DNA from: Cryptomeria japonica
Taxonomy: Eukaryota > Streptophyta > Pinopsida > Cupressales > Cupressaceae
Reading direction: 5' to 3'
Length of the DNA stretch: 64,000 nt
Assembly (NCBI RefSeq): GCF_030272615.1
Contig: NC_081407.1
Span: 153,905,048-153,969,047, forward strand
Shown: piece after piece, positions 22,470-34,167 of the stretch
How positions within the stretch are numbered: the first letter of the stretch is position 1
Layout: each line of letters opens with the position of its first letter
Notes under the pieces: generated by a model
Seen by the model: the letters and a program-made list of their open reading frames with translations, nothing else
The model's database searches: none
Told to the model about the DNA's origin: nothing
Made by a program: the position numbers and the translations under genes

Positions 22470-24090
22470 AATGAAGGATTTATCAAACCTTTCACCTATT
22501 CTTACTGGTTTTTTATGATAATGACTAGCCATTGATGAATATGTTCTTTGAACTAAGATGCAATCTTTAGTGTCATAAATTGTACATATTCCTTTAATTA
22601 TTAGTCCAATTTTACACACTCCTTAGCATTTATTTGAATTTTCCCATTCTTCTATACATTATAGTACCTTTTCCAATTCTCTTATTTGGGCCCTTATTTT
22701 ATGTGTGCTCTTTATCTTATTTCATTTTAAGTTTATATAGGTCATTTGCCATTTTAAAGTTCAATTCATTTTTTCTCCCACTTCAATATTGCCAATTTTA
22801 TTTGGTAGCAGGGCCTTCTATCTCGCATTCCTAAAAATTTAGGCCTCTTTTGTTGAGACATTGACAACTATTGAATAATTTTCTATGTATTTTGGTTAAA
22901 ATTTTAAGAGGATAATGTTTCAGCCTTGCTATTTCCGTATCTATCCTTGATATGTGAAAATGATTATTTTTAGTCAACCAAATGTTGAATTTACTTTGAG
23001 AACCCTATATAAGACATTAGTCCTAATTCCTTTTATCTTCTCACTCATTATCATCTCATTCTTTCTTTCCAAGAGCAATTATTATTCTTTAAGAGAAAAT
23101 ACGAATCTAAGGAGCTGTAAGCTACATCAAGACATCTTCAGTTATGTTTTTATGATGATTTCAAAATATATTTTGTTATGATTTATTATGTGATTGCATC
23201 AACACATTGTGGACTCATTCTAAGAGAATTGCATCATCAATTGAAGGTATAATCATTTCAATCAAGAATTTCACTTTAGACTTCTATTTTTTTATCATTA
23301 CTATTGTGGGGTTGAATCCAACTTGGGGTTTGATTGTACCAAGCCCCTATACAACCCAACACCAACTTGGGGTTTTGGGTTTAGACAAAGTACATAGGAG
23401 AACAATGCAAAAATAGATAGAGGCAACCAGAGAAAATTTATTAGAAAGAGGACTAGGGTGTCTAGTGCCATAGTCTAGGTGGTTTGACCTAAAAGTTGAC
23501 CAGATAGAAGATTGGAGGCTCCTAAATTTAGTTTGGTTCTTGTTCTGCACCTATATGCTTGTAAGGATTATGATGCTTAGCCCCATAGTCCACCCATTTT
23601 GAGTTTAGATTTTTGTGATAGGTTCCTCTCTACATCCCCTTTTGTAGGTTTGGGTTTGTTATCTGATTATCAATACTGTATTTGTTTGTTTATGTTGTTT
23701 ATTGTCAAATTTGCACCTTTTAGCCTAGTTCTTGCATCCAACTTATCCAATCATTCAAGTCAACAAAAGAAAACAATAGAATCAACTCGTTGTACCCAAC
23801 TCTCCCAAGGGTTTGTAGTTGGGCCTATTGGTTGTTCTTCAACGTATTTAGTGGGATTGGGGTTGATTCCTAGTTCATATGCTAGACTTACATGTGAACC
23901 CCATTTCCACTACATTACATTTTGGTGAACAAAATGTGCCTTACATTTGCATAATTGTTGATTTTCAATTTCAAATATATTCTTTTATGAATTTTTTAGA
24001 AATTCATTGCACATATTTGTTGAACATTGCTTTGGTTTTAAACCATTGTTGATTGATATGACATGTGAGTATATTGTTTAATCATAGTAC
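22470..24090. other. unassigned AT-rich region, possibly 5' part of element H
   Basis: No gene is recognised. GGTGAACAAAATG near 23921 and poly-T stretches could belong to the LTR and leader of old element H, whose gag-protease remains follow, but I could not confirm an LTR or a PBS. Confidence 0.3.
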
Positions 24091-24115
24091 ATGTTATAAA
24101 TCGAGTTAGATTTTT

Positions 24116-25112
24116 TTGCTAGTTCAATTTCAAATTTTTTCCAAGATGTTCACAATGTTCCAGTTTATGCATATGATGACGGCTTATCTCTTCCTTTCAT
24201 CCATAGCTATGATTTACCCTGTCCCAAAATTGGTTCCATCCATGACGAAGTTTTGGTGCAAGAAGAGACTATCAACACTTTCCCTCCTAAGAATGATGTT
24301 TATCCTTCTCCTAAAATGTACCTCCCCTATGAGGATCTTTTAGTGTAAGAGGATGGTATCATAAACACCTTCCTTAATGTCACTTTACCTTCCATACATG
24401 GCATCTCTCTTAGAGATGAAGCATTGATGGATAATGCTTACCCTCTCCCAAAGTTTGTCCTCATAAAGATACCTTGGAGAAAGTGAATGATGTCATTAGC
24501 ACTTTCTTTGATGGTCTCTCTTCTAGAGATGAATCCTCGGATAAGAAAGAGCCTAACCTAGTTGAAGTCAATGTTATTCATGTTGTTGGCTATGAGAAGC
24601 CTAAATGTTTTATCTATTTTCGTCAAGATGACCCTCAACCTCAAAATGAACCAATAATTGTTGTTAAAGTTGGAGTGAATTATCAACCTGATTATCACCC
24701 AATAGATCACACATATTCCAATGTTCATCCCCCTTACAAACCTTTTCTTCCTCCACCATCTCATCTTTCACAACATGTCGGTAAGTAGTATGATCTTATT
24801 GAGAAACTTCATGCCACTTTAGCTAAGATATCTCTTTGGGATCTAATTAAAAGTACACCTACATACCATTAGATGCTCCAAGAAGCATTACATAAGGTAG
24901 TTGTCTCACCTTCTACTAGACCAATTGAGGTAGCAACTGTTCTTGATTGTATGAATGAAACAAGGGAAAATATTGTGTTCCACCAACATGAGTTACCTTC
25001 TTTGGAAATTCAAAATCAATGTGACCCCTCATGCTTGTTGTGCTCATTAATGGTATGACGATAAGAAAAACTTTAGTGGATACTTGATCAAGTCTTAATC
25101 TATGTAGCATTG
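24116..25112 (+). pseudogene. old Ty3/gypsy element H: gag end and protease N-half
   Basis: Decayed coding blocks on the plus strand: a Pro-rich gag tail (24474-24788), YDLIEKLHATLAKISLWDLI (from 24789), and at about 25056-25112 RKTLVDT-stop-SSLNLCSI. This is the active-site loop of a retroviral-type aspartic protease (DTG-SLN) with the Gly codon now TGA. The frame is cut off at 25113 by element G and resumes in the same gene at 32135. Confidence 0.6.
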
Positions 25113-25886
25113 TGATGCAATCACTGGTTAGGAGGGACCTCAAAGAGATCAATCCAAACCGATCAACAAGATTAAACACAATGGAAACACAAAGATATGA
25201 TGGAGGCAATGCAGAACTAAGTGAATTATATCATAAAAACTGATTACAAGCAACCGGTAACATCCGGGTTACAAAAACTGGCTCATAGGCCTGCTAAAAC
25301 ATGCTCAATACAGAACATGTCACAATCAGGACCTTAAAAATAAAAATATAGCTTCTATGTTCTGTCTACCACCTTCGATACATTTTAATGCTTGATTACA
25401 ATAATTTATATGATCCAAGGGGATCCGATCGGCCCAAGAAGGGATCAAAACCCGAAGAACAAGACCAAACGTGTAAAACAACAAGGTCGGCCTCCGCCAA
25501 AGAGATTCCTATGAAAAACCCAAAGGATGAAGTGTAGCTCTCAGGGAAGGTTGGCCACATGCCAAGGAACTTCAGAATCAAGGCTCAGGGCTCCACAAGC
25601 TACGGAAAGGATCTGGTAGATCCTCAATGCAAAAATAGGTCTAGGCAATTAGTATTAGAAAACTGTCTTGGAAACCAGTAGCGACAACTTGCTGGAAAAT
25701 GATCCAAATGCTCTGTGGTTTAGGAATAAGGAAGATGATCAAGTCGTCAGAAAAAATCCAACTCCATAGGATCTGATGAGCCAAATGCAGAAAATGTAAA
25801 ATGAAATGTTGAAACTGCAAAACCAAAATAAATATTTTTTGTTGATTCAAGATTGCCAAGAATCGGGGAGGCTCCTGCATTAGACA
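25113..25886 (-). repeat. element G 3' LTR (774 bp)
   Basis: It runs from TGATGCAATCACTGGTTAGG (25113) to GCATTAGACA (25886) and shares about 200 bp with 31875-32134 (GGTTAGGAGGGACCTCAAAG and downstream). It contains ACCGGT sites. The chromodomain frame ends only 28 bp outside it. Confidence 0.85.
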
Positions 25887-25913
25887 TCTGGGGTTGTTGA
25901 TAAAGTGAGTCCA

Positions 25914-26692
25914 TCACTTTGCTGGGGCCAGAGGAAAACCAAGGCGGTCAACCTCTGCCTGAGAAATCCAAAATGAATCTTCAACCGGTCTACCTTTCCA
26001 CTTCACAAGGTACTCCTTATACTGACTACTCTGGGTACTATGCCCAATCCTACTACCCAAAATATCTTCAATCTTCTTTGGTTCCTTCCAGGGTAACAAT
26101 TTCTCCAAGTTTGCAATACGAACCTCACTGAATTTCGGTTCATGATACTGATATAGATCTGTAATGTTGAATCTAGGTTAAATACTCAAACTATCTAGTA
26201 ACTCCACTTCATATGCATTTTCGAAATTGGATTTCCTCAAGATCTTACAAGGTCCAAACTTCCTCATCTGCAACTTGTTATAAGTTCCAACTGGAAATCT
26301 CTCTTTTCTCAGATACACCATCACTTCATCACCAACTTCAAATTCCTTATGTCTCCTCTTCTCATCTGCCTTCTCCTTATACTTTCTATTCATGTCCTCC
26401 AAATGTTGCTTGACCTAAATTTGCAACTTCTCTATTCTTCACTGCTGATATCTCTCAATTCTGATATACCTCCAGGGTGTGCTCCGGTAACAACCTCAAA
26501 AGGTGTTCTTCTGGTACTCCTATTTACTGAATTATTGTAGGCAAACTCTCCTTGTGCAAGAATCAAATCCCAACTTCTGGTTTTGTCTCCAACTAAGCAT
26601 CTCAACAAATTTCCCAAGATCCGGTTAACTACCTTTGTCTGTCCATCAGTTTGTGGGTGAAAAGTAGAGTTGAATTCCAAACGTGTCTTCAT
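25914..26692 (-). pseudogene. element G integrase C-terminal part and chromodomain
   Basis: Minus strand: FHPQTDGQTKVVNRILGNLL (26692 onward) covers the third catalytic position of the DDE integrase, where the usual Glu is Lys (QTK for QTE). It continues FAYNNSVNRSTRRTPFEVV, then a GPF/Y-like module ([11 protein letters not shown], near 26300), then a chromodomain EYLVKWKGRPVEDSFWIS (26108-25914). Chromodomains direct insertion to modified histones. Frameshifts separate the pieces. The chromodomain places G in the chromovirus branch. Confidence 0.85.
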
Positions 26693-26698
26693 CTTCTT

Positions 26699-27452
26699 TC
26701 AAAGTGTCTGCCAAAAATAACCAACAAACTTAGTAGCTTTGTCTGAAACTATGCTCTTAGGTAATCCATGGAATCTTACCACTTCCTTGAAAAATAGGTC
26801 AGCTATATGCACTGCATCTGATGTTTTCTTACAAGGTATGAAATGAGCCATCTTCAAGAATCCATCCACCACCACAAATATAGAATCATTCGCTCTCTGT
26901 GTTTTTGGTAATCCAAGTATAAAATCCACGCTGATATCCTCCCAAGGTCTCTCCAGTACTATCAAAGGTTTATACAATCCCACATTTTGACTACTGCCAT
27001 TTGCAACTTGACAAATTCTATAATTCTGCACAAATTTCCTAAAATCCTTATGAATCTGGGGCCAAAAGTAATGCTCACTTACCAATGCTATTGTTTTGTC
27101 AACCAAATTGTCTGACTAATCCTCCACTATCCTTCTCCTTTATAAGATTCTCCCTCATAGAACTCTTAGGTATACACAACTGAATTCCTCTGAATAACAT
27201 CTCGTCCTGAATGAAATAATCCAACCACTTGCTTCTATCTACCATAACCGGTTCTCTACATGCTCTCCAAGGTTCTACAAAATCCAGGTCATCATCATAC
27301 AAGATCTTCAACTCCTCAAATCCTAATACTACCACTGTCATCTCTATCAGCAAATTTCTCCTTCTACTCAACGCATCAACAACTTTGCTTGACTTCCCAC
27401 TTCTATGCTTCAATACAAAGGTGTAACTATGCGAGAATTCTACCCATCTCAT
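26699..27452 (-). pseudogene. element G RNase H end and integrase core
   Basis: RWVEFSHSYTFVLKHRSGKS and KVVDALSRR end the RNase H (27452 onward). The integrase zinc domain is damaged (RQFG for HFG; YRICQ for a Cys-x-x-Cys). The core shows DISVDFILGLPKTQRANDSI and KSIVSDKATKFVGYFW, supplying the first two catalytic Asp. The third (Glu) is lost in the next segment. Confidence 0.85.
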
Positions 27453-27469
27453 ATGTCTCTGATTTGACT

Positions 27470-28841
27470 TGATGAATAATGACGAGCAACAAATACCCTA
27501 ATCGGTACTGAGAGGGGGGTGAATCAGTACAGACAAAAACTTTCCAACAACTTATCAAGCTAAAACAACACTAACTGGTTGTCTTTATCAGTGAACTTAA
27601 CCATGGCAATACTAGTTAAACATAGTAAGATTTTAGACAACATAGACTGGTAAGTCTAAACACTTCAAATACATTTAATACTTGATAACTACTTCACCCA
27701 TAAACATATGCATGTGTTATATTAGCAATGCCATAACCATTAGCTCTACATGCATAATCACTCAAACAAAGAATACTTAATCATCACATGAAAAATGCAC
27801 AACTCATGACACACTAATTTTTCACGTGAAAACCCAAATGTGAAAAACCACGGTGGGGATGAATACCCACAAGCTTGTTTTGAATTCTTTTGAAGCTCGC
27901 TCTATTAGGAGCCTAGTCCGGTTAAAGACTTTACAATAAGGTTCTACTAGGAACCGATCCTGTTAAAGATCACCCGGTTAAGGGATGACTATATACCTTG
28001 TTAAAGGTTACCCCACTAGAGGATTTGAAGAACTCAATGATCTTGAGTCACCTGGTTAGAGGATTTACAATAAGCCTGTTAAAGCTATCCAGTAAAGGGA
28101 TTTTCCAACTGTTGAAATGGTTACAAGACAACAGGTAAAACTCTGATCTGATAACAAGACTACATGCCAAGGCAGATCCTTTTCATTTCCTCTACTCTGC
28201 AATCACACTCTGCAGTTTTCCTCTTACTGGTCTGGCAAGTATCTCATCACTTAGATACACACACAATATTTGCCAATACAAACAATAAAAAGCATCATCG
28301 ACCTTATAGACAACAATTAGGCTGGTAGCATAAACCCTAAACCCTAAGCATTTTAGGTTTACAATACAAGCGGTCCAAACCTGACCGTCCAAACACTTTG
28401 CATAGAGTAATACAATTTCAAATAGATCACAAGACAATCTGCATCGTCCATTCTTCACCGCACATGGGAATTAGTAACCCATCACACACTCTTCTCATAC
28501 CACTAAGAAGAATGATCATTCCCGAGGTAGACATTTAATGCAATCGATCTTCACATGCAAGATCCTCAAAGAAATCCTTCACGCATACAAAAATGACATG
28601 GCATCTTGATCTCATCCTCATCTCTTAGCTAACTCATCATAGGATGTCATCGGTTGCATCGCACAAGCGAGATTACCAAACCGGAAACCCTAGGGCTGAG
28701 ACTACCAACCGGTAGTCACACTCAGTGAAACCCCGACATCGGTTCACTACATCTCTTCATACTGGCTCACTTGCACTTATTGACATCAATGACAACATAC
28801 ATTATCATCATATCAACATGCCGGTTCATCATATGCCAACA
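27470..28841. mobile_element. solo LTR (1,372 bp) in the RNase H of element G
   Basis: It interrupts the RNase H frame between [10 protein letters not shown] and QRHMRWVEF. On the minus strand it starts TGTTGGCATATGATG and ends GTCATTATTCATCA; flanks AGTTG and AGTCA are a likely decayed target duplication. On the plus strand its left end has a G-tract (GAGAGGGGGGTGAATCAG), as in the other Copia-type LTRs here, and its middle matches LTR F (AACCACGGTGGGGATGAAT; repeated CGGTTAAGGG phrases). It contains a two-unit AAACCCTAAACCCTAA telobox-like motif near 28330. It has no internal region. Confidence 0.85.
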
Positions 28842-29261
28842 CAACTTACTCTGATTGTTCAAATACTGCAAGGATTGATGATCCGTATACAACACAAACT
28901 CCTTAGGCAACAAGTAATGTCTCCATTTCTTCAAGGCTTGAACTATGGCATAAAATTCATGATCATACACTGAATATCTCCTCTAGGCATCATTCAACTT
29001 CTCACTATAATAAGCTACTGCCTTCCCTTCCTGACTTAAGACTGTTCCAATTACTGTTCCACTTTCATCATAATCTACTTGAAATACTTTGTTGAAATCC
29101 CGTAAAGCTAACACAGGCTGCTCAGTCACTTTCTGCTTTAACAATTCAAAACTTTTGTTTTCTTCCATGGTCCACTTGTTCTTATTTCCCCTCATTGTCT
29201 TAGTCATAGGACTACAAACAGTACTGAAATTTATGATAAACTTCCAGTAGAAACTAGCCAA
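28767..29261 (-). pseudogene. element G reverse transcriptase end and RNase H start
   Basis: FYWKFIINFSTVCSPMTKTM, then SFELLKQKVTEQPVLALRDF and VFQVDYDESGTVIGTVLSQE (an RNase H active-site Asp region); after a stop, [20 protein letters not shown] and [18 protein letters not shown]. This is the Ty3/gypsy RNase H order. It is interrupted at its right end by the solo LTR. Confidence 0.88.
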
Positions 29262-29303
29262 TCCATGAAATGATCTTACCTCTCCAATGCTTTCTGGTGT
29301 AGG

Positions 29304-29920
29304 TCACTCAACAATTACTATTAATTTCTCAGGGTCCATCTTCAAACCATCAACATATATCACAAATCCCAAATAGAGTAACTCTTCCTTCATGAAAGTA
29401 CACTTCTTAAGGTTTATCAACAATTTTTCTTCACTCAACCTCTGCAAAACTTGTCTTAAATGCAACAACTGCTCCTCTTTTGTCTTATTGAAAATCAAAA
29501 TGTCATCCAAATATACAATAACAAACTTACCCAAGAATTTATTCAATACCTTATTCATCAAGCTCATGAAAGTACTCGGTGCATTAGTCAACCCAAAAGG
29601 CATCACCAACCATTCATACAGTCCTTCATTTGTCTTGAATGCTGTCTTCCACTCATCTCCTTCTCTAATCCTGATATGATGATTCAACTCTTCAAGTCTA
29701 TCTTTGTGAAGTATTTGGCTCCACTCAAACAGTCCATTATGTCATCCATCCTAGGCAAATGAAACTGGTATTTCACTGTGATCTTGTTTATTTCTTTGGA
29801 ATCGATACACATCCTCCATTCTCCATTCTTATTAGGTTCTAACATTGCTGGTATTGCACAGGGACTCGGAATTTCTTTGATCAAACCTTTCTTCAACAAC
29901 TCCTGCACTTGTCTATTCAA
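29304..29920 (-). pseudogene. element G reverse transcriptase
   Basis: QVQELLKKGLIKEIPSPCAI, then EWRMCIDSKEINKITVKYQF and YFTKIDLKS, then (after a +1 frameshift near 29685) [20 protein letters not shown] and [19 protein letters not shown]. The catalytic YLDD is intact. It copies element RNA to DNA inside particles. The frameshift makes it inactive. Confidence 0.9.
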
Positions 29921-30285
29921 CTCTTCATTTTCTACTGGTGCAAACTAGCTCCAGGAATCAGGCCCATTCAATGATTGATACTTCTCAGAAGTGGTAATCC
30001 ATCAGGCACATTATCTGAAAAGATGTCTTCATACTATGTCAACAACTCCTTTATCTCTTCTGGTTCATCATCTTCTTCATGCTTTAGATTATCAATCTTC
30101 TTAGGAACTAAGGAAAAACACATATTCTCATGTCTCATTCCATCTAGGAACTTCCTTCCATCCACCAAACAAATTCTAGCAATCATACAAACTTCAGTCT
30201 CGAAAGGATCCTCCAAGGGTAACAAGGTCCGCTTCATCCCATTTGCCACAATAGTGTATAAGTTCCTTCTCCCATCATGTATTGC

Positions 30286-30579
30286 CTATCTATCAAACTG
30301 CCAAGGTCTACCGAACAAAAGGTGACAAATATCCATAGGCATAATATCACACAAGACTTCATCATGATAATTACCAATTTTCAATTTCACCAAACATTGC
30401 TCACTTACTAACAACTTATGATCATCTTGAATCCATGCTATCTGATAAGGCTTAGGGTGTTTCAATTCTTCCAAATTCAACTTAGTCACCATCTCCTCTG
30501 AAACAAGGTTATCTGAACTACCACTAACAATAAAAAATTTACAGCACTTACAAGATACCTTACATCTGGTCTTGAACAA
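30286..30579 (-). pseudogene. element G aspartic protease, active-site Asp missing
   Basis: The frame CKFFIVSGSSDNLVSEEMV has Val-Ser-Gly where plant gypsy proteases have Asp-Ser-Gly, as if one GAT codon were lost. It continues KLNLEELKHPKPYQIAWIQD and ends LLFGRPWQFDR, typical of this clade. The protease would cleave the polyprotein. Confidence 0.8.
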
Positions 30580-30720
30580 ATTTATCCTCTACATGGGCTC
30601 TTCATCTCCTCTGGTATGACACAAAAAATCTCCTCATCATTAATAGTTCTCCATCTTCTAGTTTGTTAGCTGATCTAGTGGGGTTTTCTTCCACGACTGT
30701 TGCTCTCTTGGTATTCTTTG

Positions 30721-31660
30721 TCTTCTTACATTCAGAATCATGATGTCCTTTTCCTCCACACTTAAAGCAAGTACCTCTAAAAACTCTATTGTCTTGTCTT
30801 CTATCCTCTTTTCCAAAACCCTCATTCAGTAGCCATCTGGTTCTCTTCTCCGGTAGAAATTTTTGTCATCCTTCTGGTATGAATTACCTTCTTTGCTTAC
30901 TTATTTGTCCTTGTTATGATCTGTACATGTTCCTCTTGCTTCGATATACCCTCTTCATCCTTGAAATCTTCCTCCGGTAAACCTTCCACCTCTACCTCTC
31001 TATCTCTTCTCATGTCTTTTGTTCAACTTCTCTTATGCTTTTAAAGCATACTGATAAGCTTCTTCAACACTCTATAACTTGATCAAACTGAGTTAATCTT
31101 GTATAGACATCCACAATCCATTCAAATATCTTGCAACTTGCTCAACTTCATCATCAATATGTACTAATCTGATATTCAACTTATAGAATGCTTCAGTGTA
31201 GTCCTTCACACTACATTCCTTCTGCTTTAAATTTTGTAGCTTCCATAATAGATTTACTTGATAATCAGCTGACATAGACTTTGATTTTAACTTAGCAACC
31301 ATCCGATCCCATGTTTTGATCTTCTCTTTACCTTTTCTCTATCTATCACTTTGCAAATTCTCCCACCAAAGAGATGCATGACCTTTCAACTAGGTACAAG
31401 CATACTTTACCTTTCTTTCCTTTGCAGTGTTTTCAAAATCAAAATATTTATCCATCTCCAAGATCCAATCCATCAATTCATCTGAATCCAACTTCCCATC
31501 ATATTCTAATGGGGTAAAAGATGGTTTAGTATTTTCCCTACTGAAAACCCTTAAGAACCTTTCTTCATCCGGATCAATCGCTGGTGGATTTACTTTTTCT
31601 GTCGGGGCTTCTTCTCCTTCATCTTCACTCATATCTTCAATATGTCAGCCTCTTCTCTGA
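30721..31660 (-). pseudogene. element G gag with one CCHC knuckle
   Basis: The minus strand begins MSEDEGEEAPTEKVNPPAID (31632) and continues FTPLEYDGKLDSDELMDWIL and YFDFENTAKERKVKYACT, then LKGHASLWWENL after a stop, the Ty3/gypsy gag core. QVNLLWKLQNLKQKECSVKD and YTEAFYKL follow (31302-31093), and a zinc knuckle CFKCGGKGHHDSEC at 30766-30725. Several stops are present. Confidence 0.85.
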
Positions 31661-31860
31661 GTTGTCTCAACTGCTTCCAATCGATCTGCAATTCCTCTCA
31701 ACATCTCCATCACAATCGAGTCTGCATTCCTATGTACTCCACCATTCCTATTTCCTCCTCGCACCATGTTCACGCCAGTCCTCTGCAACTGCATGTCGGA
31801 TCCATAATCCACCACCCTCCAACAAAATTTTCAGGACAACACAATCTTTGGAACGAATAT

Positions 31861-31873
31861 ACTCTGATACCAC
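31861..31873 (-). promoter_or_regulatory. element G primer-binding site
   Basis: The minus strand reads TGGTATCAGAGT, adjacent to the truncated 5' LTR. Confidence 0.8.
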
Positions 31874-31874
31874 T

Positions 31875-32134
31875 AGACATAGTCATTGGTTAGGAGGGAC
31901 CTCAAAGAGATCACTTCGGACTGGTCAACAAGAGTAAACACAATGAAAACACATGGATATGATGGATGCAATGCAAAACTAAGTGAATTATATCATAAAA
32001 ATTTATTACAAGCAACCGATAACATCCCGGTTACAAAAACCGGCTCATAAGCCTACTAAAACATGCTCAATACATAACATGTTACAACAAGGACCTTATA
32101 ATAATTTATACGATCCAAGGGGATCCGGTTGGCC
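31875..32134 (-). repeat. element G 5' LTR, truncated and internally deleted
   Basis: It matches 25113-25490 with about 70 bp missing after GGACCTTA, and stops at GGATCCGGTTGGCC. The sequence to the right returns to element H protease. Confidence 0.85.
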
Positions 32135-33170
32135 TATTAATGTAGGTCATGTGTTCCTGCCCATGTTTATCCACATCATGCTTGATACTATCACATACAA
32201 CATTCTTATAGGTAGATGTTAGATTTATGCTATGCAAGCAGTCCTTTCTACTCTTCATTTCAATCTCAAGTTTATCAACAAGTTGTATACCTTAGAAGGT
32301 GATAGGAAGTTAAAAATGGAAATAAGATTTCATTCTATTTCAATTTCTTCAATTCTTTCTTCAATCCAAACAAGCACACCATATCCATATAAAGATACTC
32401 CTTAACCTAAAGAGGTACTCTTGGAGGATGATTGGGGGCCTTTAGTATTTACAACGTCCTTTTGTGGAAGTCCCTACATTTAAGACTCAAGCCTCAAAGG
32501 AGCTAAGTGTATCGTTTGTTCAACCTTCTTGTAAAACCATTCCAACTTCTTCTAACAAATCTCTTGATGTTGATTGGGGCTCTTTAAACATTGATCCGAT
32601 TAAGACTAAGAGTCAATCCTGTCCTCTTGACATTTCAAAAGCCACTGGACATGGTTTAGGTTGTCTACAACAAAGTATTGAAAGCCATAATAAATCTACA
32701 TCACACTTTTCAAAAGAAGATTTAGGTTTCCAACCTCCTCCTTTATTGACATCCCCTCTCCCATTGTCTAATACATATATGTCTTCTCCCTAAATTGCAT
32801 CACAACAAAATAGTATTTTGTATAAGATTCTTGAAGCCAACTTGATTACTCTTCCTTTGAAAAATCAAAGAAATAATCATAAACAAAATCAAGACAATCC
32901 TTCATTTTGTAAATATCATTAAATGCATCGCCATTCTACCATTGAATGTCATGACTTGGAGACTAAAATTCAACAACTAACTATAACTTGTATCATTCAA
33001 ATAATAAGTGACAATGAGTTGTACCCTCATATTATCTCTTCTAAATAACATTTATGTCCTATTATGTTACTCCTTAGTATGTGACATTGGTGACTTACTT
33101 GTTGGGGGCTCAATGTCATTCATGGTGGTACAATTCCATATGCAATCATACTTGGGTAGCAACATAATAG
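32135..33170 (+). pseudogene. element H: protease C-half and downstream relic
   Basis: In one frame from about 32162: FIHIMLDTITYNILIGRC-stop-IYAMQAVLSTL and NLKF. The T-Y-N-x-L-x-G-R-x-W-I block that ends many plant gypsy proteases is recognisable, with the Trp codon now TAG. It continues the half-gene cut at 25112. Later, FCKYH-stop-MHRHSTIECHDLE near 32900-32960 resembles a decayed CCHC-like segment. Element B is inserted at its right end. Confidence 0.6.
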
Positions 33171-33963
33171 TGTTAGGGATCCCACAGATACTGAGAGGGG
33201 GGGGGGGGGGGTGAATCAGTATCTAACTGGTGATTATAATTTCTTAACTTAAAACATGCAGAACATAATATAACAGTGTACCGGTATGCAAGAAATAATG
33301 CAATAAACAGAATCAAGAACATCCACATGATTTTGCATAGCATAACACAAGATTTTAACGAGGAAACCTGGTGTGGGAAAAACCTCGGTGGGATTTGTGA
33401 CCCACAATATTCACTCACTGGCCAATAAGAGAATATTACTTACAATAGGGGCCTGCACATGCAGGAAGGCCAACTGCCTAGATCTCACTGCTCAATGGGA
33501 AGTCTCACTGACTTACAATAAGGATTATACAAATCCAATATCTTGTACTGCTTTACAATAACATCTTCTATGTCTGATTCAGTACCAGTTCCTGCTCTGT
33601 TATTTACATATACCCCTTGACCTATATTTCGCACAATAGGCCTGCCTAATATTTTCTTATATGCTTCTACTCATCATCCAAAATGTCTACAATGATCTCT
33701 TTTATATATAAGAGTCATTTTACAATTTGCCAAGTCGGCTTACACATTTTTACAATAATAAACAAAATAAAATCCTGTCGGCCTCTGTACCGCTATACTT
33801 CCTTTCTTCTGTGCCGGTGCCGGTGTCCTGAGTGCTGATGTAGAGAGTGAACTATTGATGCTGGTATAATGCCTTTGTTGGTGCCATAAGATTGCAAGGT
33901 TGCCATCAATGACAAAACCTTCAATCACATACAATCTCTCATTGGAGTGTGCATATGCCAACA
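33171..33963 (-). repeat. element B 3' LTR (793 bp)
   Basis: Nearly identical to 38961-39754. It has a run of 15 G (33197-33211) near its left end and a TATA box on the minus strand (TATATATAAAAGAG, 33697-33710). Confidence 0.93.
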
Positions 33964-34125
33964 ATCTCCCCCTTCGACATTGATGGAAACACTCATGAGA
34001 AATTTCAAAAAGTATCCAAAAATGTGTAGTCCAAAAATGTCACCAAAAATGTGAGAGCTCCCCCTGAGCATATGATTCCTGTCCTGTGATTTGAATTTTC
34101 TCATCCCACTACTCCCCCTTTGGCA
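33964..34125 (-). promoter_or_regulatory. element B polypurine tracts
   Basis: The minus strand reads GAAGGGGGAGAT directly against the 3' LTR (33964-33975), with two further GGGGGAG-type tracts near 34057 and 34112; the latter is in the family context ATGCCAAAGGGGGAG. Confidence 0.75.
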
Positions 34126-34167
34126 TCAATGACAAAGGTTGTCAAGATGTCAGTAGAGTTTGTGGTT

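Larger units (their letters stand above)
25113..32134 (-). mobile_element. element G: Ty3/gypsy chromovirus, decayed
   Basis: The minus-strand order is 5' LTR (31875-32134, truncated), PBS (31873-31861), gag with CCHC, protease, reverse transcriptase, RNase H, integrase, chromodomain, 3' LTR (25886-25113). It is inserted in the protease gene of element H. A 1,372-bp solo LTR lies in its RNase H region. All genes carry stops or frameshifts. Confidence 0.88.

Noticed and set aside
28330-28346. Interstitial telomere repeat
   Set aside because: Only two AAACCCT units; better read as a telobox-like motif within an LTR.
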